DNA of 64,000 nt, taken from contig NZ_CP032869.1 of assembly GCF_003576455.2 (NCBI RefSeq), forward strand, positions 2,232,001 to 2,296,000. Reading direction: 5' to 3'. The stretch's first letter is position 1. The number at the start of each line of letters is the position of its first letter. This document shows, one piece after another, positions 28,520-38,693 of the stretch. Under the pieces are notes generated by a model, which made no database searches, was not told the origin of the DNA, and saw only the letters and a program-made list of their open reading frames with translations. The DNA comes from Mucilaginibacter celer. GTDB lineage: Bacteria > Bacteroidota > Bacteroidia > Sphingobacteriales > Sphingobacteriaceae. The position numbers and the translations under genes are program-made.

Positions 28520-29311
28520 ATGCTTCCGGTAATTATCGCTATTATTCTGATTTTCATTGTTTTTTATTTTTTTAGGAATAAAAAGAAAGCGGATATACTA
28601 TCATTGCCGCCCCTTAATATTAAGCAGCTTTTAAGCACACATATTCCTTATTATCAAAAACTTGATGATGAAAACAAAGCTGTATTTGAGCAAAAAGTCG
28701 TAGAATTTTTATCCGGAATAACCATTGAAGGTGTAGGCACAACGGTTGATGACGCAGACAGGATCATGATAGCCTCAAGCGCGGTGATCCCGATTTTTGG
28801 TTTTAACGATTGGAAATACCGCAATCTTACCAATGTGATCCTGTATCCGGATACGTTCGACAGTGAATTTCAGTTTGAGGGCGAAAACCGGAGCATTTTG
28901 GGCATGGTTGGTACCGGTTATATGAACGGGCAAATGATCCTCTCGCGGGCAGCTTTATTAAAAGGTTTCGGCAAATCGGCAGGAAAGGAGAATACCGCTA
29001 TTCATGAGTTTGTGCACCTGCTGGATAAGGCCGATGGTGCTACCGATGGCGTGCCCGAAAACCTGCTGGCCCATGAATATGTGTTGCCCTGGGTAAAAAT
29101 GATCCACAGGGAGATCAATAAAATAGAGCGTGGCAAATCGGATATCAATCCCTATGCCATTACCAACGAGGCCGAATTTCTGGCTGTGGTATCAGAATAC
29201 TTTTTCCAGAAGCCTGATCAGCTTAAACATAAACACCCTGAATTGTATGATATGCTGAGCCGCATTTTTTCGCAGGATCCTGCAGGTGGCGATGATATGT
29301 TGATTAGTTAA
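28520..29311 (+). CDS. MtfA-like zinc-dependent peptidase (M90)
   Basis: 263 residues: one N-terminal membrane helix (LPVIIAIILIFIVFYFF), then an M90 domain with the zinc site HEFVHLLDKADG (about residue 160) and the downstream Glu-containing segment NEAEFLAVVSEYFFQKP. In Enterobacteria MtfA cleaves and binds the Mlc repressor; here, with a membrane anchor added, the role is unknown. The 3' end overlaps the convergent MBL-fold gene by 8 bp. Confidence 0.85.
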   Translation: MLPVIIAIILIFIVFYFFRNKKKADILSLPPLNIKQLLSTHIPYYQKLDDENKAVFEQKVVEFLSGITIEGVGTTVDDADRIMIASSAVIPIFGFNDWKYRNLTNVILYPDTFDSEFQFEGENRSILGMVGTGYMNGQMILSRAALLKGFGKSAGKENTAIHEFVHLLDKADGATDGVPENLLAHEYVLPWVKMIHREINKIERGKSDINPYAITNEAEFLAVVSEYFFQKPDQLKHKHPELYDMLSRIFSQDPAGGDDMLIS

Positions 29312-30116
29312 AACCGAGATCCAGTTGCCCCAAGGGCTCGTGCTGAATTACATTGGCACTGATATGGTATACCGGTGTTTCTTCGTAACGCGAAGCGATA
29401 ATAATGTCCACGCCCTCGGCACAGGCTTTAAACAGGTCTTCCACCAGTTTGGGGTCGTTATTGTTTTTGGAGAGGTGGGAGAGCAGCAGGTGGGTCATGT
29501 GCGCCGGGCGATGCGTGGTGAATAAGCTTAGGGCCTGTTTGTTTGATAAATGACCTTTGCCACCCCGGATCCGGCGTTTTAAATGGTAAGGATAACCGCC
29601 TTTATCCAGCATATCATCATCATAATTGGCTTCGAGGAAAGCAGCGTGACACTGGCTGAAATAGCGGATCAGCTGATCGCACACTATGCCCAGATCGGTA
29701 AATACACCCACTTTTACATCGTTACATTGCACTATAAAGCTATGAGGCTCGGTAGCATCGTGCATTTTAGGAAAAGAAGTAACTTCCAGTGTTCCGATAT
29801 AAACGGTTTGAAAGGCGCTGAGATGATGAACCATAAAATAATCTGTACCGCTTAGGTGCAGCAAAGTTCCCGGTGTGATGTATACCGGTAAATTGTATTT
29901 TTTTGCCAAAACAGGAATGCCGCGGATATGGTCTGAATGCTCGTGAGATACAAAAATAGCTTTAACCTTTTGCATGGACAGGCCAAGGCGTGCCATGCGT
30001 TTTTCTGTTTCGCGGCAGGAGATGCCTACATCAACCAATACCGCTTCCTGATCGTTCCCCACGTAATAGCAATTGCCGTTACTTCCCGAATTTAATGATG
30101 TAATGAATAACCCCAT
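29304..30116 (-). CDS. MBL-fold metallo-hydrolase (WalJ/YycJ-like)
   Basis: 270 residues starting MGLFITSLNSGSNGNCYYVG. The metal site SHEHSDHIRG (about residue 60), the LVDVGISCRETEKRM motif, EANYDDDML and SHLSKNNND characterise the YycJ/WalJ subfamily of metallo-beta-lactamase-fold hydrolases, thought to act as 5'-3' exonucleases linked to DNA mismatch repair or cell-wall homeostasis in Firmicutes. Cytoplasmic and widely conserved in Bacteroidota. Confidence 0.9.
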   Translation of the reverse strand: MGLFITSLNSGSNGNCYYVGNDQEAVLVDVGISCRETEKRMARLGLSMQKVKAIFVSHEHSDHIRGIPVLAKKYNLPVYITPGTLLHLSGTDYFMVHHLSAFQTVYIGTLEVTSFPKMHDATEPHSFIVQCNDVKVGVFTDLGIVCDQLIRYFSQCHAAFLEANYDDDMLDKGGYPYHLKRRIRGGKGHLSNKQALSLFTTHRPAHMTHLLLSHLSKNNNDPKLVEDLFKACAEGVDIIIASRYEETPVYHISANVIQHEPLGQLDLGFN

Positions 30117-30183
30117 GAAGATACAAAGTAAGCAAATATTTAAAATCCTAAAGGTTTTAGCATTTAAAAATTTGCGATTTTTT

Positions 30184-30212
30184 TTGACGCTATAAAAACC
30201 TGCTTATATTTA
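30184..30212 (+). promoter_or_regulatory. Bacteroidota-type promoter for the YceH gene
   Basis: TTG at 30184-30186, an 18 bp spacer and TATATTTA at 30205-30212, close to the TTG-N19-TAnnTTTG consensus. The ATG follows 3 bp later, implying a very short leader. Confidence 0.5.
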
Positions 30213-30215
30213 GCC

Positions 30216-30875
30216 ATGGATTCACCGCAAACTTTACCCGTACTTGATGCCGAAGAATTACGCGTGCTTGGCACCCTGATGGAAAAAGCCAAAACCACGC
30301 CCGATTATTACCCCATGACGCTTAACAGCCTTGTAGCTGCCTGCAACCAGAAAACATCGCGCAAGCCCGTGGTTAATTATGATGATGATACGGTTATTAA
30401 CGCTCTTAACTCGTTAAAAAAACGCGGACTGATCTCGACAGCTACCGGTGGCTCTATCCGTGCAGTAAAATACAAACACAATTTTGCTATTGTTTACCCG
30501 GTAATCCCATCCGAAGTTGCCATTATTTGCCTGCTGATATTACGCGGCCCGCAAACTCCCGGCGAGCTAAATACAAACAGCGGCCGGATGTACGAGTTTG
30601 AATCGATAGAGGAAGTGCAGGAAGTGTTGGATAAACTGGCCGGCGAAGAAGTACCCTACCTTGTACAACTACCAAAACGCCCCGGGCAAAAGGAAGTGCG
30701 TTATGCCCACCTGCTTGGCGGCACGCCTGAATATAATGAAGACGAACCGGAGGTTGAAGCATCCTCAGGCAGATCGTCTTCGGCGCTTGAGGCAAGGCTT
30801 GCTGCGGTTGAACAGGAATTGTCAGGTTTGAAGGAGACTGTGGCCAGGTTGATGAAGGAATTAGGGGTTGAGTAG
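30216..30875 (+). CDS. YceH family protein (DUF480)
   Basis: 219 residues. Two winged-helix repeats: ELRVLGTLMEKAKTTPDYYP and LNSLVAACNQKTSRKPVVNY in the first (about 10-90), and CLLILRGPQTPGELNTNSGR with RMYEFESIEEVQEVLDKLAG in the second (about 100-170). A Ser-rich linker and a C-terminal coiled coil (LEARLAAVEQELSGLKETVA) follow. The family is conserved and cytoplasmic with unknown function; a DNA-binding role is inferred from the winged helices. Confidence 0.9.
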   Translation: MDSPQTLPVLDAEELRVLGTLMEKAKTTPDYYPMTLNSLVAACNQKTSRKPVVNYDDDTVINALNSLKKRGLISTATGGSIRAVKYKHNFAIVYPVIPSEVAIICLLILRGPQTPGELNTNSGRMYEFESIEEVQEVLDKLAGEEVPYLVQLPKRPGQKEVRYAHLLGGTPEYNEDEPEVEASSGRSSSALEARLAAVEQELSGLKETVARLMKELGVE

Positions 30876-30959
30876 ATCAGAAAAAAGACTCTGAGCGTTT
30901 GAACAGCAAGCCCGTCATTTCCGAATGGTCTTGTCTTTTTTTACCCGACAATGGTGAAA

Positions 30960-30993
30960 TAGAAATGATATAGCGAGTGATATATCATTTCTA
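30960..30993. terminator. Perfect inverted repeat between convergent genes
   Basis: TAGAAATGATAT and ATATCATTTCTA form a 12 bp perfect stem with a 10 nt loop between the YceH and AraC stops. It has no strong T run, so it may be a weak bidirectional terminator or a binding site. Confidence 0.45.
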
Positions 30994-31053
30994 TTCAAAA
31001 TTCCTGGATTCAACTGCGACAATAACGTTTCCAGGCATGCAGGAAACACTCCC

Positions 31054-31938
31054 TCATGCAGCCGTAGTTTTATTACTCACATTAAACTGTTTCTGATAAC
31101 TGAGCGGACTACTCCCGGTAACCGTTTTAAAGTTTTTATAAAAGCTGGCCAGGTTGTTAAAGCCGCTTTCAAAGCCGATGTATTTAATGTTGAGGTTGTT
31201 TTCTATCAACAGCTTACAGGCGTACTCAATTTTCAGTTCGATCACTATCTGCGAATACTTCTTTCCGGTGGCTGCTTTAAAATACCTGCAGAAGGCGTTG
31301 GGCGTCATACCGGCTATGCCGGCCACATCAACCAGTTGGATATTGTTTTTGAAGTTCTTAAGCAGGTAATCATAAATTACCGAAATGCGTTCGTTTACAA
31401 AGCGTGTGGTTTCTGGCTTATAGCTTACGGGCATCATATAGGATACCTCCGCTTTGGCAAATAAAAGCAATACCTGGAGTAAATAAAGGATTCTTTCGGT
31501 ATTGATGGCGCCATGCAAGGCGTTGAATAGCTTGGCGGTTTCTGTTTTAAATTTGTTTCGGAGCAGGATGCCTTGTCCTGATGTTTGGATCACCGTTTTC
31601 AGCGCCCGGTTTTCGGGCAGGTTTAGAAAACTTTCGCCCCAGAATTTCTCACCGAAATGAACGACAACAAGGTCGATGATCCCGGCATCGTATTGCTCGA
31701 AATATTTATCCTCAAATTTCCAGTAATGGGGCACGTTCGAGCCGATCAGGATCATATCACCATCCTGAAAATTGATGATCTTATTACCGATATAAAGCCT
31801 GCCAGCCCCTTTTTCAATTTTAATCAGTTCAAGCTCGGGGTGACAGTGCCAGTAATTATTTACGTTGGGCATCTTATCACGGCGGCAACTGAATGAGTAA
31901 ACCGGATCGGTTGAGAGTTTTAAAAACTTTGGTTTCAT
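31054..31938 (-). CDS. AraC-family transcriptional regulator
   Basis: 294 residues from the ATG at 31938, which is preceded at 9 bp by AGGAGG, an unusually good Shine-Dalgarno sequence for this phylum; a GTG eight codons earlier is less likely. An N-terminal cupin sensor (about 15-120; NNYWHCHPELELIKIEKGAG) precedes two HTH motifs (about 195-290; IQLVDVAGIAGMTPNAFCRY and LNIKYIGFESGFNNLASFYK). Such cupin-AraC regulators respond to small sugars and usually sit beside the transport or hydrolase genes they control, here the SusCD genes at 32227-37433. Confidence 0.9.
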   Translation of the reverse strand: MKPKFLKLSTDPVYSFSCRRDKMPNVNNYWHCHPELELIKIEKGAGRLYIGNKIINFQDGDMILIGSNVPHYWKFEDKYFEQYDAGIIDLVVVHFGEKFWGESFLNLPENRALKTVIQTSGQGILLRNKFKTETAKLFNALHGAINTERILYLLQVLLLFAKAEVSYMMPVSYKPETTRFVNERISVIYDYLLKNFKNNIQLVDVAGIAGMTPNAFCRYFKAATGKKYSQIVIELKIEYACKLLIENNLNIKYIGFESGFNNLASFYKNFKTVTGSSPLSYQKQFNVSNKTTAA

Positions 31939-31951
31939 AGCTACGTCCTCC

Positions 31952-32035
31952 TCAATTAACACGGTTAATAAATACGTAACTACCTGGTTCCCTGGTTATC
32001 GATGCAAATGCCAGGAACATTAATATCTTTTTCAT
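31952..32035 (-). pseudogene. Truncated signal-peptide ORF (lost gene between SusD and AraC)
   Basis: From the ATG at 32035 the frame encodes MKKILMFLAFASI followed by 14 unrelated residues and a stop just before the AraC start. This is the beginning of an exported protein whose body is missing. It lies at the usual place for a glycoside hydrolase or other SusCD partner, so deletion of that enzyme gene is likely. A chance ORF cannot be excluded. Confidence 0.4.
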
Positions 32036-32226
32036 GTTGATTCTTTTAGTAATAGTTTGCAATAGTTTTTCTGAACTTTTAGGGTAAAGGCGTGGCCACC
32101 TCCGGCCGTTTTGGGCAGCCGGAACCTGCATTGCTTTTACCTTTGGGTAAACTGTTTTGTTAAAATGAACGCTTTAGGCCGATTTGGTCAGATCGGCTAA
32201 TTGCTCACAGAAAAATGGGTTAATGA

Positions 32227-34029
32227 TTACCAGCCGGGGTTTTGAACAAGCTGTTTATCATTATTTATATCTATTTGTGGTATAGGGAAAAAGTAGTTTC
32301 GTTTTTGAAATACCCGGTATTCAAAGGCCGTGCGCTGGTAAAACTCGGGCAGACGGGCGTTGATGTTTAAACCGTAGATGGGGCCGTTATCGGTTTCGGG
32401 GGCTATCATCCACCTGCGTACATCAAAATAGCGGTTATTTTCAAAAGCCAGCTCAACACGGCGCTCCTTGCGGATGGCCTCACGCATTTCGGTTTGGCTT
32501 GCCGGTACCGGGATGCCATCGCCATAGGTGGTAATGCCTGCCCGGCTGCGAATCAGGTTGAGGTATTTCAAAATATCGGGATTGCCGGGATTATATTCGT
32601 TAAGTGCTTCGGCATAATTAAGATAAATCTCGGCAAGTCTTAACATTACCCATGTCCGGCCACCAACTGTCCTGTCGCCCGTGGTGGTGTTTTTGCGTAC
32701 AATGTAGCCGGTAGCCGAGTAATCATTACCGCCCGTTGCACGGCCCGAATTGCCATCAACATATAACCCGGTAATTAAGCCCGGTACGTTCGGATTGAGC
32801 CACCTGGCACCATTATAGGTGATACCTACATAAAACCGAGGCTCGCGGTTGGCCCATTGGTTATAAGTCATCCGTTGCTGATCGTCAAACGGGGCTTTAA
32901 ACATCGATTCGCCGGTTGAAACGTAGCCTGATGCCGGGTCGTCAATCGGGCGGCCATTCGCCATAAAATAAGCGTCGACCATGTTTTGGGTAGCCCCTAA
33001 CGAACTTGCCCCCCGCACCGCGTCCGGCGATCCCTGGTGGTACGGTGTAGTGTCGTATTGCCTGTCGGTAATGCTGGCCTCAATTCTGGCGTAAATCACT
33101 TCCGGGTTCCAGTCAACCAGGAAAACATCGCGGCAGGATAGGTAGGGACTGTAGTTTCCTTTAGTATCATTTTCACGGTACAGGTTATAAACCGATGGTA
33201 CGTAGGCATCCATAAATGCCTTTGCAGCATCGGCGGCCAGTTTCCATTTATTGGCATCGTACTGGCCGGATATTAGTCGCTTCCCATCTTTATTAATCAG
33301 ATCGCTAAATGCCGGGTTGCCATTAAACAACGGACTTGCCGCAAACAACAACACTTCCGATTTGATGGCCAGAACGTAACCGCTGGTTATCCGTCCGTAT
33401 TCGTCGGCATCGGGTCGTGCGGGTAAATCTTTGGCCGCGTTATCAAGTTCGGCGGTAACGTAGCTTACGCATTCGTCAAACGAGCTGCGTGATAGCTGCA
33501 TGCTGCTTAAAGGTTCATCGGGTGCTATAACATTATTCAGTAAAACTATCGGGCCGTATATGCGCATCAGGTTAAAATAGTATATGGCCCGCAGCGCCCT
33601 TGCTTCGGCCTTGCGTTTTACCTTTAATGCCGATGTCATATCGGTAACCTTGTCAATATTTAACAGGTACACGCTGGCATTCCTTATCCCCTGGTAAAAA
33701 TTGCCCCAATAAGCAGCCACAAAATTGCTCGAAGCATCATAAGCACCGATATTGATGTTGTTGCTAACCATATATCCCCAGCAATATTCAGCCTCGTCGC
33801 TTGCGGCAATCCAGGGGCCCGCGTTTTTATCGGGGGCGCTGTGCGCATGTGCTTCATCGGGCATTTGCGAGTATACATTGGCCAAAAACTCTTCGGCGGT
33901 AGCTTTGCTTTGAAACGTTTTTTCGATGGTTAACTGATCGTCCGGAATCTCATTAAAATAGCCTTTGCCGCATGATAAGCTTAAACTTACCTGCAACAAT
34001 ACCAGTGCTATTTTTTTTATCGATTTCAT
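32227..34029 (-). CDS. SusD/RagB-family nutrient-binding lipoprotein
   Basis: 600 residues, signal peptide with lipobox LSLSC (Cys about residue 20). A SusD N-terminal region with TPR helices (KRKAEARALRAIYYFNLMRI) and a canonical C-terminal SusD domain (MLRLAEIYLNYAEALNEYNP, RKERRVELAFENNRYFDVRR, NYFFPIPQIDINND) are present. It is 14 bp downstream of its SusC partner and acts on the cell surface as the substrate-binding lid. It is the last full gene of the sigma/FecR-linked operon. Confidence 0.94.
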   Translation of the reverse strand: MKSIKKIALVLLQVSLSLSCGKGYFNEIPDDQLTIEKTFQSKATAEEFLANVYSQMPDEAHAHSAPDKNAGPWIAASDEAEYCWGYMVSNNINIGAYDASSNFVAAYWGNFYQGIRNASVYLLNIDKVTDMTSALKVKRKAEARALRAIYYFNLMRIYGPIVLLNNVIAPDEPLSSMQLSRSSFDECVSYVTAELDNAAKDLPARPDADEYGRITSGYVLAIKSEVLLFAASPLFNGNPAFSDLINKDGKRLISGQYDANKWKLAADAAKAFMDAYVPSVYNLYRENDTKGNYSPYLSCRDVFLVDWNPEVIYARIEASITDRQYDTTPYHQGSPDAVRGASSLGATQNMVDAYFMANGRPIDDPASGYVSTGESMFKAPFDDQQRMTYNQWANREPRFYVGITYNGARWLNPNVPGLITGLYVDGNSGRATGGNDYSATGYIVRKNTTTGDRTVGGRTWVMLRLAEIYLNYAEALNEYNPGNPDILKYLNLIRSRAGITTYGDGIPVPASQTEMREAIRKERRVELAFENNRYFDVRRWMIAPETDNGPIYGLNINARLPEFYQRTAFEYRVFQKRNYFFPIPQIDINNDKQLVQNPGW

Positions 34030-34043
34030 TTGCCGGCTAAAAT

Positions 34044-37000
34044 TTAATTAAACGCCGCTCTTAAGCCCAGGGCAAGGGTTTTAACATTAGGATACTGGGT
34101 ACCGTTTATGGTTCCCTCTTCCGGGTCCCACAGTTTAAATTTACTGAAGGTTAGCAGGTTGTAACCTTCCAGGTAAACCGCAGCGCTTTTAAGTTTAAGT
34201 TTGCTGAGCAACAGTTTTGGCAGGTTATACCCAAAATTGAGTGTTTTAAGGCGGATAAAGCCCAGATCCTTAACCCACCAGCTGCTAACCACGGTGTTGT
34301 TTACGTTAGGGGCGTTGCCATAGGCAAGGCGCGGATAAAACGCGTCCTGGCGCGGGTTGGCTTCCGTCCACCGGTCGGTAATGTTGGCGTAGGCATTGCT
34401 GATGCCCCCGTTGGTTGAAAATGGCTGAATGGCTGTGCCGCCAAGATATTTGCGGATATTTTGGTTGCCAACAAAAAAAGCGCTCAGAAAAAAGTTCTGA
34501 TAAGCTGAGTTAAAGCCCAGCCCCCAGATTAAGGGCGGCAAGCCGCCATCGGTTATGGCGGTGACATCATAGGCGTTTATCTTGCCGTCGTGGTTAAGAT
34601 CGCGGTATTTGATATCGCCCGGCTTTATCAGCGTTTTATCAACCGGCACGGCGCTGTTATCAATTTCGCTTTGGCTGGTAAACAAGCCATCGGCAATATA
34701 ACCATAGGTAGCAATGGGCGAGTGCCCCCTTTTATCCATCCACGGGTAGGGCGGGGGCTGATCATCATTGTTAACTATTTTAGGGTTGCTGTATGATAAT
34801 GTGCCGTTAATTTGCGTTGTAAGCTTGCCCAGTTTAAACCGGCCCGACAGGGTTATATCAAAGCCTTTATTCCTTGTCGAACCCACATTGGCAAAAGGCT
34901 GTGTGGTAAGGCCCGCGAAGAGAGGGATGGAGGTACGTTGCATAATTACCTTATCGCGGTACTCCTTAAAAAAATCGACCGATAAATTGAGCTGGTTTAA
35001 CAGTTCGATATCCATACCCAGGTTTTGTTTGTGCGATGTAGCCCAGCTGCTGTTGGTACCATAAGTATCTACCGAAATGCCCGCAAGCCCCTCGCGGTTA
35101 AGCCCAAAGGTGTAGCCGCTGCTTCCCTCGCGCAAAATAGTTAAATAGGCAAACCTTGGCCCAGCCGTATCATCGCTGCCCACATAACCGTCGGAATAGC
35201 GGATTTTCAGCATCGAAACCGTTTTTTTTAAGTTTGAGAAAAAGCTCTCTTCCGAGATCATCCATCCTGCGCCGTAAGCGGGGAAAAATCCATAGCGGTT
35301 ACCGGGGGCAAAGTTATTGGAGCCATTGTAGCCTACGTTTACTTCGGCAAAGTACCTGTTGTTATACGCGTAAGTAATCCTGCCCGCTAAACCCCTGCGG
35401 CGCTGAGGGATGTAATCGCCAAAGGCACTTGCCGGGTATACGCCCGCCGAACGCTGGTTAAACAAGACCAGGGCACCGAAACGGCTTTTGCCAAAGGTAT
35501 TATCATAGTTTAACGATGCCTCGGCGTAGCTGTTGCGATAACCGCTGTTTACCGAATTAAAACTTAGCGCATCGCCTGTGCCGGTTGATGTTTTTACCAG
35601 GTTTAGGGAGCCATCGGCATTGTACGGGTTTTGCTGATCGGGGTGCCAGGTATCCGGGTTTTTGTACCGGTTGATGGATGTGGCGCTGTTAACGTCATAA
35701 GCATACATGGCCGATAGGTTCAAGCCTTGGGTCAACACTCCTAAATCCTGGGTAAACCTTACCTGCGCGTTGGTTTGGCTGTCGTTTTCAACCGAGTAGC
35801 CGCTTTGGGTTAATTGCCCGTAGGGGTTAGGTTCGCTGCCGTTGGCTGTGCGACCGGGTACAAAGCCGCCCGGATATTCGGCCGGGAACTCGGTTGGCGG
35901 CACCGTCATGGCATATCCAAAAATAGCTGCCGGTGTTTGTGAAGGGTAGTTGCCCTTGTTGGCATAACCATTAATGCTAACCGCTATGCGGCTTGTTTGG
36001 GTGGCCTGAAAATCAAAATTGCCTACAAAGTTGTACCGCTTATAATCAATACCCGAGTTATACCCGGTACGCATATCGTTTTTAAGCAGCCCCGTCTGGT
36101 TAAGATAGCTGGCCGAAATATAATACCCCATACTGGCCGAACCGCCACTGATGTTGACGTTGCCCTTGCGGTTATGGCTGGTTTTGTTAAACAAAACATC
36201 AAGCCAGTTTACGTTGGGGTAAAGCAGCGGGTCTGTACCGCTTTGGGTATTGGCTATGTAGGTGGCCGCATATTTCGGTGCCTGCGCGCGGGTGGTAAGC
36301 GCTTCGTTTACGGCATTCATATAGGTAATGCCATCGGCCATAGCCGGGGTGCGGGTAAATTTGCTCAGGCCCTCATAATAATCGGCATTGATGCGGGTGT
36401 TGCCTGGTTTGCCGCGTTTGGTTTGTACTAAAACCACGCCGTTGGCACCTATTACGCCGTATACCGCCGTTGCCGAGGCATCTTTTAAAATAGTGATGGA
36501 TTGAACATCATCAATATTCAGCATATCAATGCCCCTTTCAACACCATCAACCATAGTTAAAGGCGAAATATTGCTGCTGGATATAAAGCTGGAAAGCCCG
36601 CGGATGTAAAAACTCGAGGCATCTTTGCCCGGTTCGCCGGATAGTTGCAGGCCCACAATGCCCGAAACCCTGCCGGCAAGTAAACCGGTAAAACTGGCAA
36701 CCGGTTGTTGTTTCAAGTCATCAATATCGGCGGTTGATTGCGCGCCTATCAGGCTTATTTTACGCTGTGTGCCGTAGGCTACCACGGCCACTTCGTTTAG
36801 TTTGCTTTGCTGTGTATCGGCTTCAAGCTTAACGTTGAGTGTAAGGTTTTGCCCGGCCTTTTCCTGCCGGGGTTTAAAACCCACGTAGGTGAATGTTAGT
36901 AAGTCGTCGTCATGTTCCACCGCTATCTGGTAACTGCCATTACCATCGGTAACCACACCTTTGCCCGATGCTGTTATTTTAACGCCGGCACCGGCAAGCG

Positions 37001-37433
37001 GCTGTTCCTGATCGTTAAATACAAAGCCGGTTAAAAGCCTGGTTGGTTTTACGGCAGGTTTCTTTTTATCAAAGTAGATGAAAATCTCGTCGCCCAAAGC
37101 CTCATAGTTATAGGGGGTGCTTAGTAAAAGTTTATCCAACAGTATGTTAAGCGACTGGTTATTAACAGCAGCCGAAACCTTAACCGTACTATTCGCTACC
37201 GAGCCGTTATAGGTAAATTTTACGCCTGTTGCTTTGGATATGCCATCCAGGGCCTTGCCCAACCGCTCGTTTTTAAAGCTGATGGTAAGGTGCTTTTTCA
37301 GCACTTCCTGGCTGCTGGCATCGCCTGCAATAATGGTAAAACTCAAACACCACAATAGCGCTAAAACCAGTGTGCTGATTTTCATAAAATGGATAAACTT
37401 AAGCACCCGTTGGCCGGGGACTATATTTTTCAT
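34044..37433 (-). CDS. SusC/RagA TonB-dependent receptor with STN signalling domain
   Basis: 1129 residues. Signal segment (about 15-40; FIHFMKISTLVLALLWCLSF), a secretin/TonB short N-terminal (STN) domain (about 45-115; ISFKNERLGKALDGISKATG), CarboxypepD_reg-like domain (about 130-210), plug (about 215-335; SSFYIRGLSSFISSSNISPL) and beta-barrel. The STN domain is the part that contacts a FecR-type anti-sigma factor, and the FecR and ECF sigma genes lie directly upstream on the same strand. Ligand occupancy should therefore switch on its own operon. Ligand unknown; no enzyme is co-encoded. Confidence 0.94.
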   Translation of the reverse strand: MKNIVPGQRVLKFIHFMKISTLVLALLWCLSFTIIAGDASSQEVLKKHLTISFKNERLGKALDGISKATGVKFTYNGSVANSTVKVSAAVNNQSLNILLDKLLLSTPYNYEALGDEIFIYFDKKKPAVKPTRLLTGFVFNDQEQPLAGAGVKITASGKGVVTDGNGSYQIAVEHDDDLLTFTYVGFKPRQEKAGQNLTLNVKLEADTQQSKLNEVAVVAYGTQRKISLIGAQSTADIDDLKQQPVASFTGLLAGRVSGIVGLQLSGEPGKDASSFYIRGLSSFISSSNISPLTMVDGVERGIDMLNIDDVQSITILKDASATAVYGVIGANGVVLVQTKRGKPGNTRINADYYEGLSKFTRTPAMADGITYMNAVNEALTTRAQAPKYAATYIANTQSGTDPLLYPNVNWLDVLFNKTSHNRKGNVNISGGSASMGYYISASYLNQTGLLKNDMRTGYNSGIDYKRYNFVGNFDFQATQTSRIAVSINGYANKGNYPSQTPAAIFGYAMTVPPTEFPAEYPGGFVPGRTANGSEPNPYGQLTQSGYSVENDSQTNAQVRFTQDLGVLTQGLNLSAMYAYDVNSATSINRYKNPDTWHPDQQNPYNADGSLNLVKTSTGTGDALSFNSVNSGYRNSYAEASLNYDNTFGKSRFGALVLFNQRSAGVYPASAFGDYIPQRRRGLAGRITYAYNNRYFAEVNVGYNGSNNFAPGNRYGFFPAYGAGWMISEESFFSNLKKTVSMLKIRYSDGYVGSDDTAGPRFAYLTILREGSSGYTFGLNREGLAGISVDTYGTNSSWATSHKQNLGMDIELLNQLNLSVDFFKEYRDKVIMQRTSIPLFAGLTTQPFANVGSTRNKGFDITLSGRFKLGKLTTQINGTLSYSNPKIVNNDDQPPPYPWMDKRGHSPIATYGYIADGLFTSQSEIDNSAVPVDKTLIKPGDIKYRDLNHDGKINAYDVTAITDGGLPPLIWGLGFNSAYQNFFLSAFFVGNQNIRKYLGGTAIQPFSTNGGISNAYANITDRWTEANPRQDAFYPRLAYGNAPNVNNTVVSSWWVKDLGFIRLKTLNFGYNLPKLLLSKLKLKSAAVYLEGYNLLTFSKFKLWDPEEGTINGTQYPNVKTLALGLRAAFN

Positions 37434-37587
37434 ATATTCACTTCAATAAAATGTTTAAAAATTAGCGTATACTTCTGGCGACCAAACCTTTGGAGTATAC
37501 CGCTATCATGAATTCGACATTTTTTGATTTCGGTGGTGGCCCTCTGAGGGTCACCTTGCCGGAGTTTATCTTATCTGTAAATTTTTA

Positions 37588-38562
37588 TCAGTTACAACCT
37601 CCTCCTTTTATCATGTAAATGTTAGGCTCGTTAATTACCTGGGCGTTTACAATTTTCCCCAGCTTTACTACAAACTGGTTCACGCTTTCGCCGGTTTTCA
37701 ACCTGCCGTAAAACAGGCAGTCTTTAACACCTCCCTCTACCTTAATATTGGTGTTAAAATTCCTGTTAACGTCTTCTATCACATCGGCCACGCGTATGTT
37801 TTTGTACTCGTAATAGCCATCGCGCCTTGCGGCGATGCTTTCGGCATCGGGTATGTTTTCTGTTTTGATCGCGCCTGTTTCGCGTGTATAAACAATTCTT
37901 TGTCCGGGAGTTAATTGCTGTTTAGCCGCGCCTGCCTCAAAGGCCACTTTGCCGGTTAGTAATGATACCGTAAGGTTGTGGTAAGTGTTGATATTGAAGG
38001 TGGTACCAAGCACTTTTACACTGGTATTGCCGGTGTGCACAATAAAGGGGTGGTGTTTGTCTTTAGCGATATCGAAAAAGGCCTCACCGCTAAAGTCAAT
38101 CTCGCGGGTATCACCCGAAAATGCTACCGGGTATTTTACACTGGCTTCCGGTCCCAGCCAAATTACTGAACCATCAGCAAGCGTAAGTTTTTTATGCTCG
38201 CCGCGCGCGGTTTTAATTACACTATAGCTTAGGTTATCTGCATTATTATTGCCGCTGTTTTTCGAAATGAAAAACGCCGCCGCGCCAATCATAATCAAAA
38301 CTGCTGCTGCAACGCTATACCAAACAGGCTTGTTGCGGCCTATGCGAGGTACCGGACGAGCGTCACCGGCAAGTTGCGGAAAAAGGTTGTTTAAAAGCCT
38401 TGCTTTCGCTTCGTTTTCTTTGCTAACGTTTTCATAAGGTGATAGCAAATCTTCGCTTGCTTCATCCCGGCGATACCATTGCAGCAACTCGTCCTGTTCG
38501 GCTGCTGTGGCGGTACCGTCCATGTATTTTTTTATCAGCTCGTTCAGTTTAGCGCTTTCCAT
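37588..38562 (-). CDS. FecR-family anti-sigma factor
   Basis: 324 residues from the ATG at 38562 (MESAKLNELIKKYMDG). The frame stays open to 38709, but that part translates the hairpin repeat at 38694-38788 and is not coding. A short cytoplasmic sigma-binding helix region (about 1-80), a transmembrane helix (about 87-108; WYSVAAAVLIMIGAAAFFIS), the FecR domain (about 125-220; GEHKKLTLADGSVIWLGPEA) and the C-terminal DUF4974/STN-like domain (about 255-324) are visible. It holds the ECF sigma factor encoded upstream until SusC signals. Confidence 0.93.
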   Translation of the reverse strand: MESAKLNELIKKYMDGTATAAEQDELLQWYRRDEASEDLLSPYENVSKENEAKARLLNNLFPQLAGDARPVPRIGRNKPVWYSVAAAVLIMIGAAAFFISKNSGNNNADNLSYSVIKTARGEHKKLTLADGSVIWLGPEASVKYPVAFSGDTREIDFSGEAFFDIAKDKHHPFIVHTGNTSVKVLGTTFNINTYHNLTVSLLTGKVAFEAGAAKQQLTPGQRIVYTRETGAIKTENIPDAESIAARRDGYYEYKNIRVADVIEDVNRNFNTNIKVEGGVKDCLFYGRLKTGESVNQFVVKLGKIVNAQVINEPNIYMIKGGGCN

Positions 38563-38693
38563 TTTCTGTGTAATTATATGGAAGTACTTAAACCGCCGGT
38601 TTACCCTTAGTGTAAAATGAAAAAAATAAAAATTTGTTAACGCCCGGTTTATTTTGAAAATATCTGATAGGTTGTTTGAATGTATATAAAAGT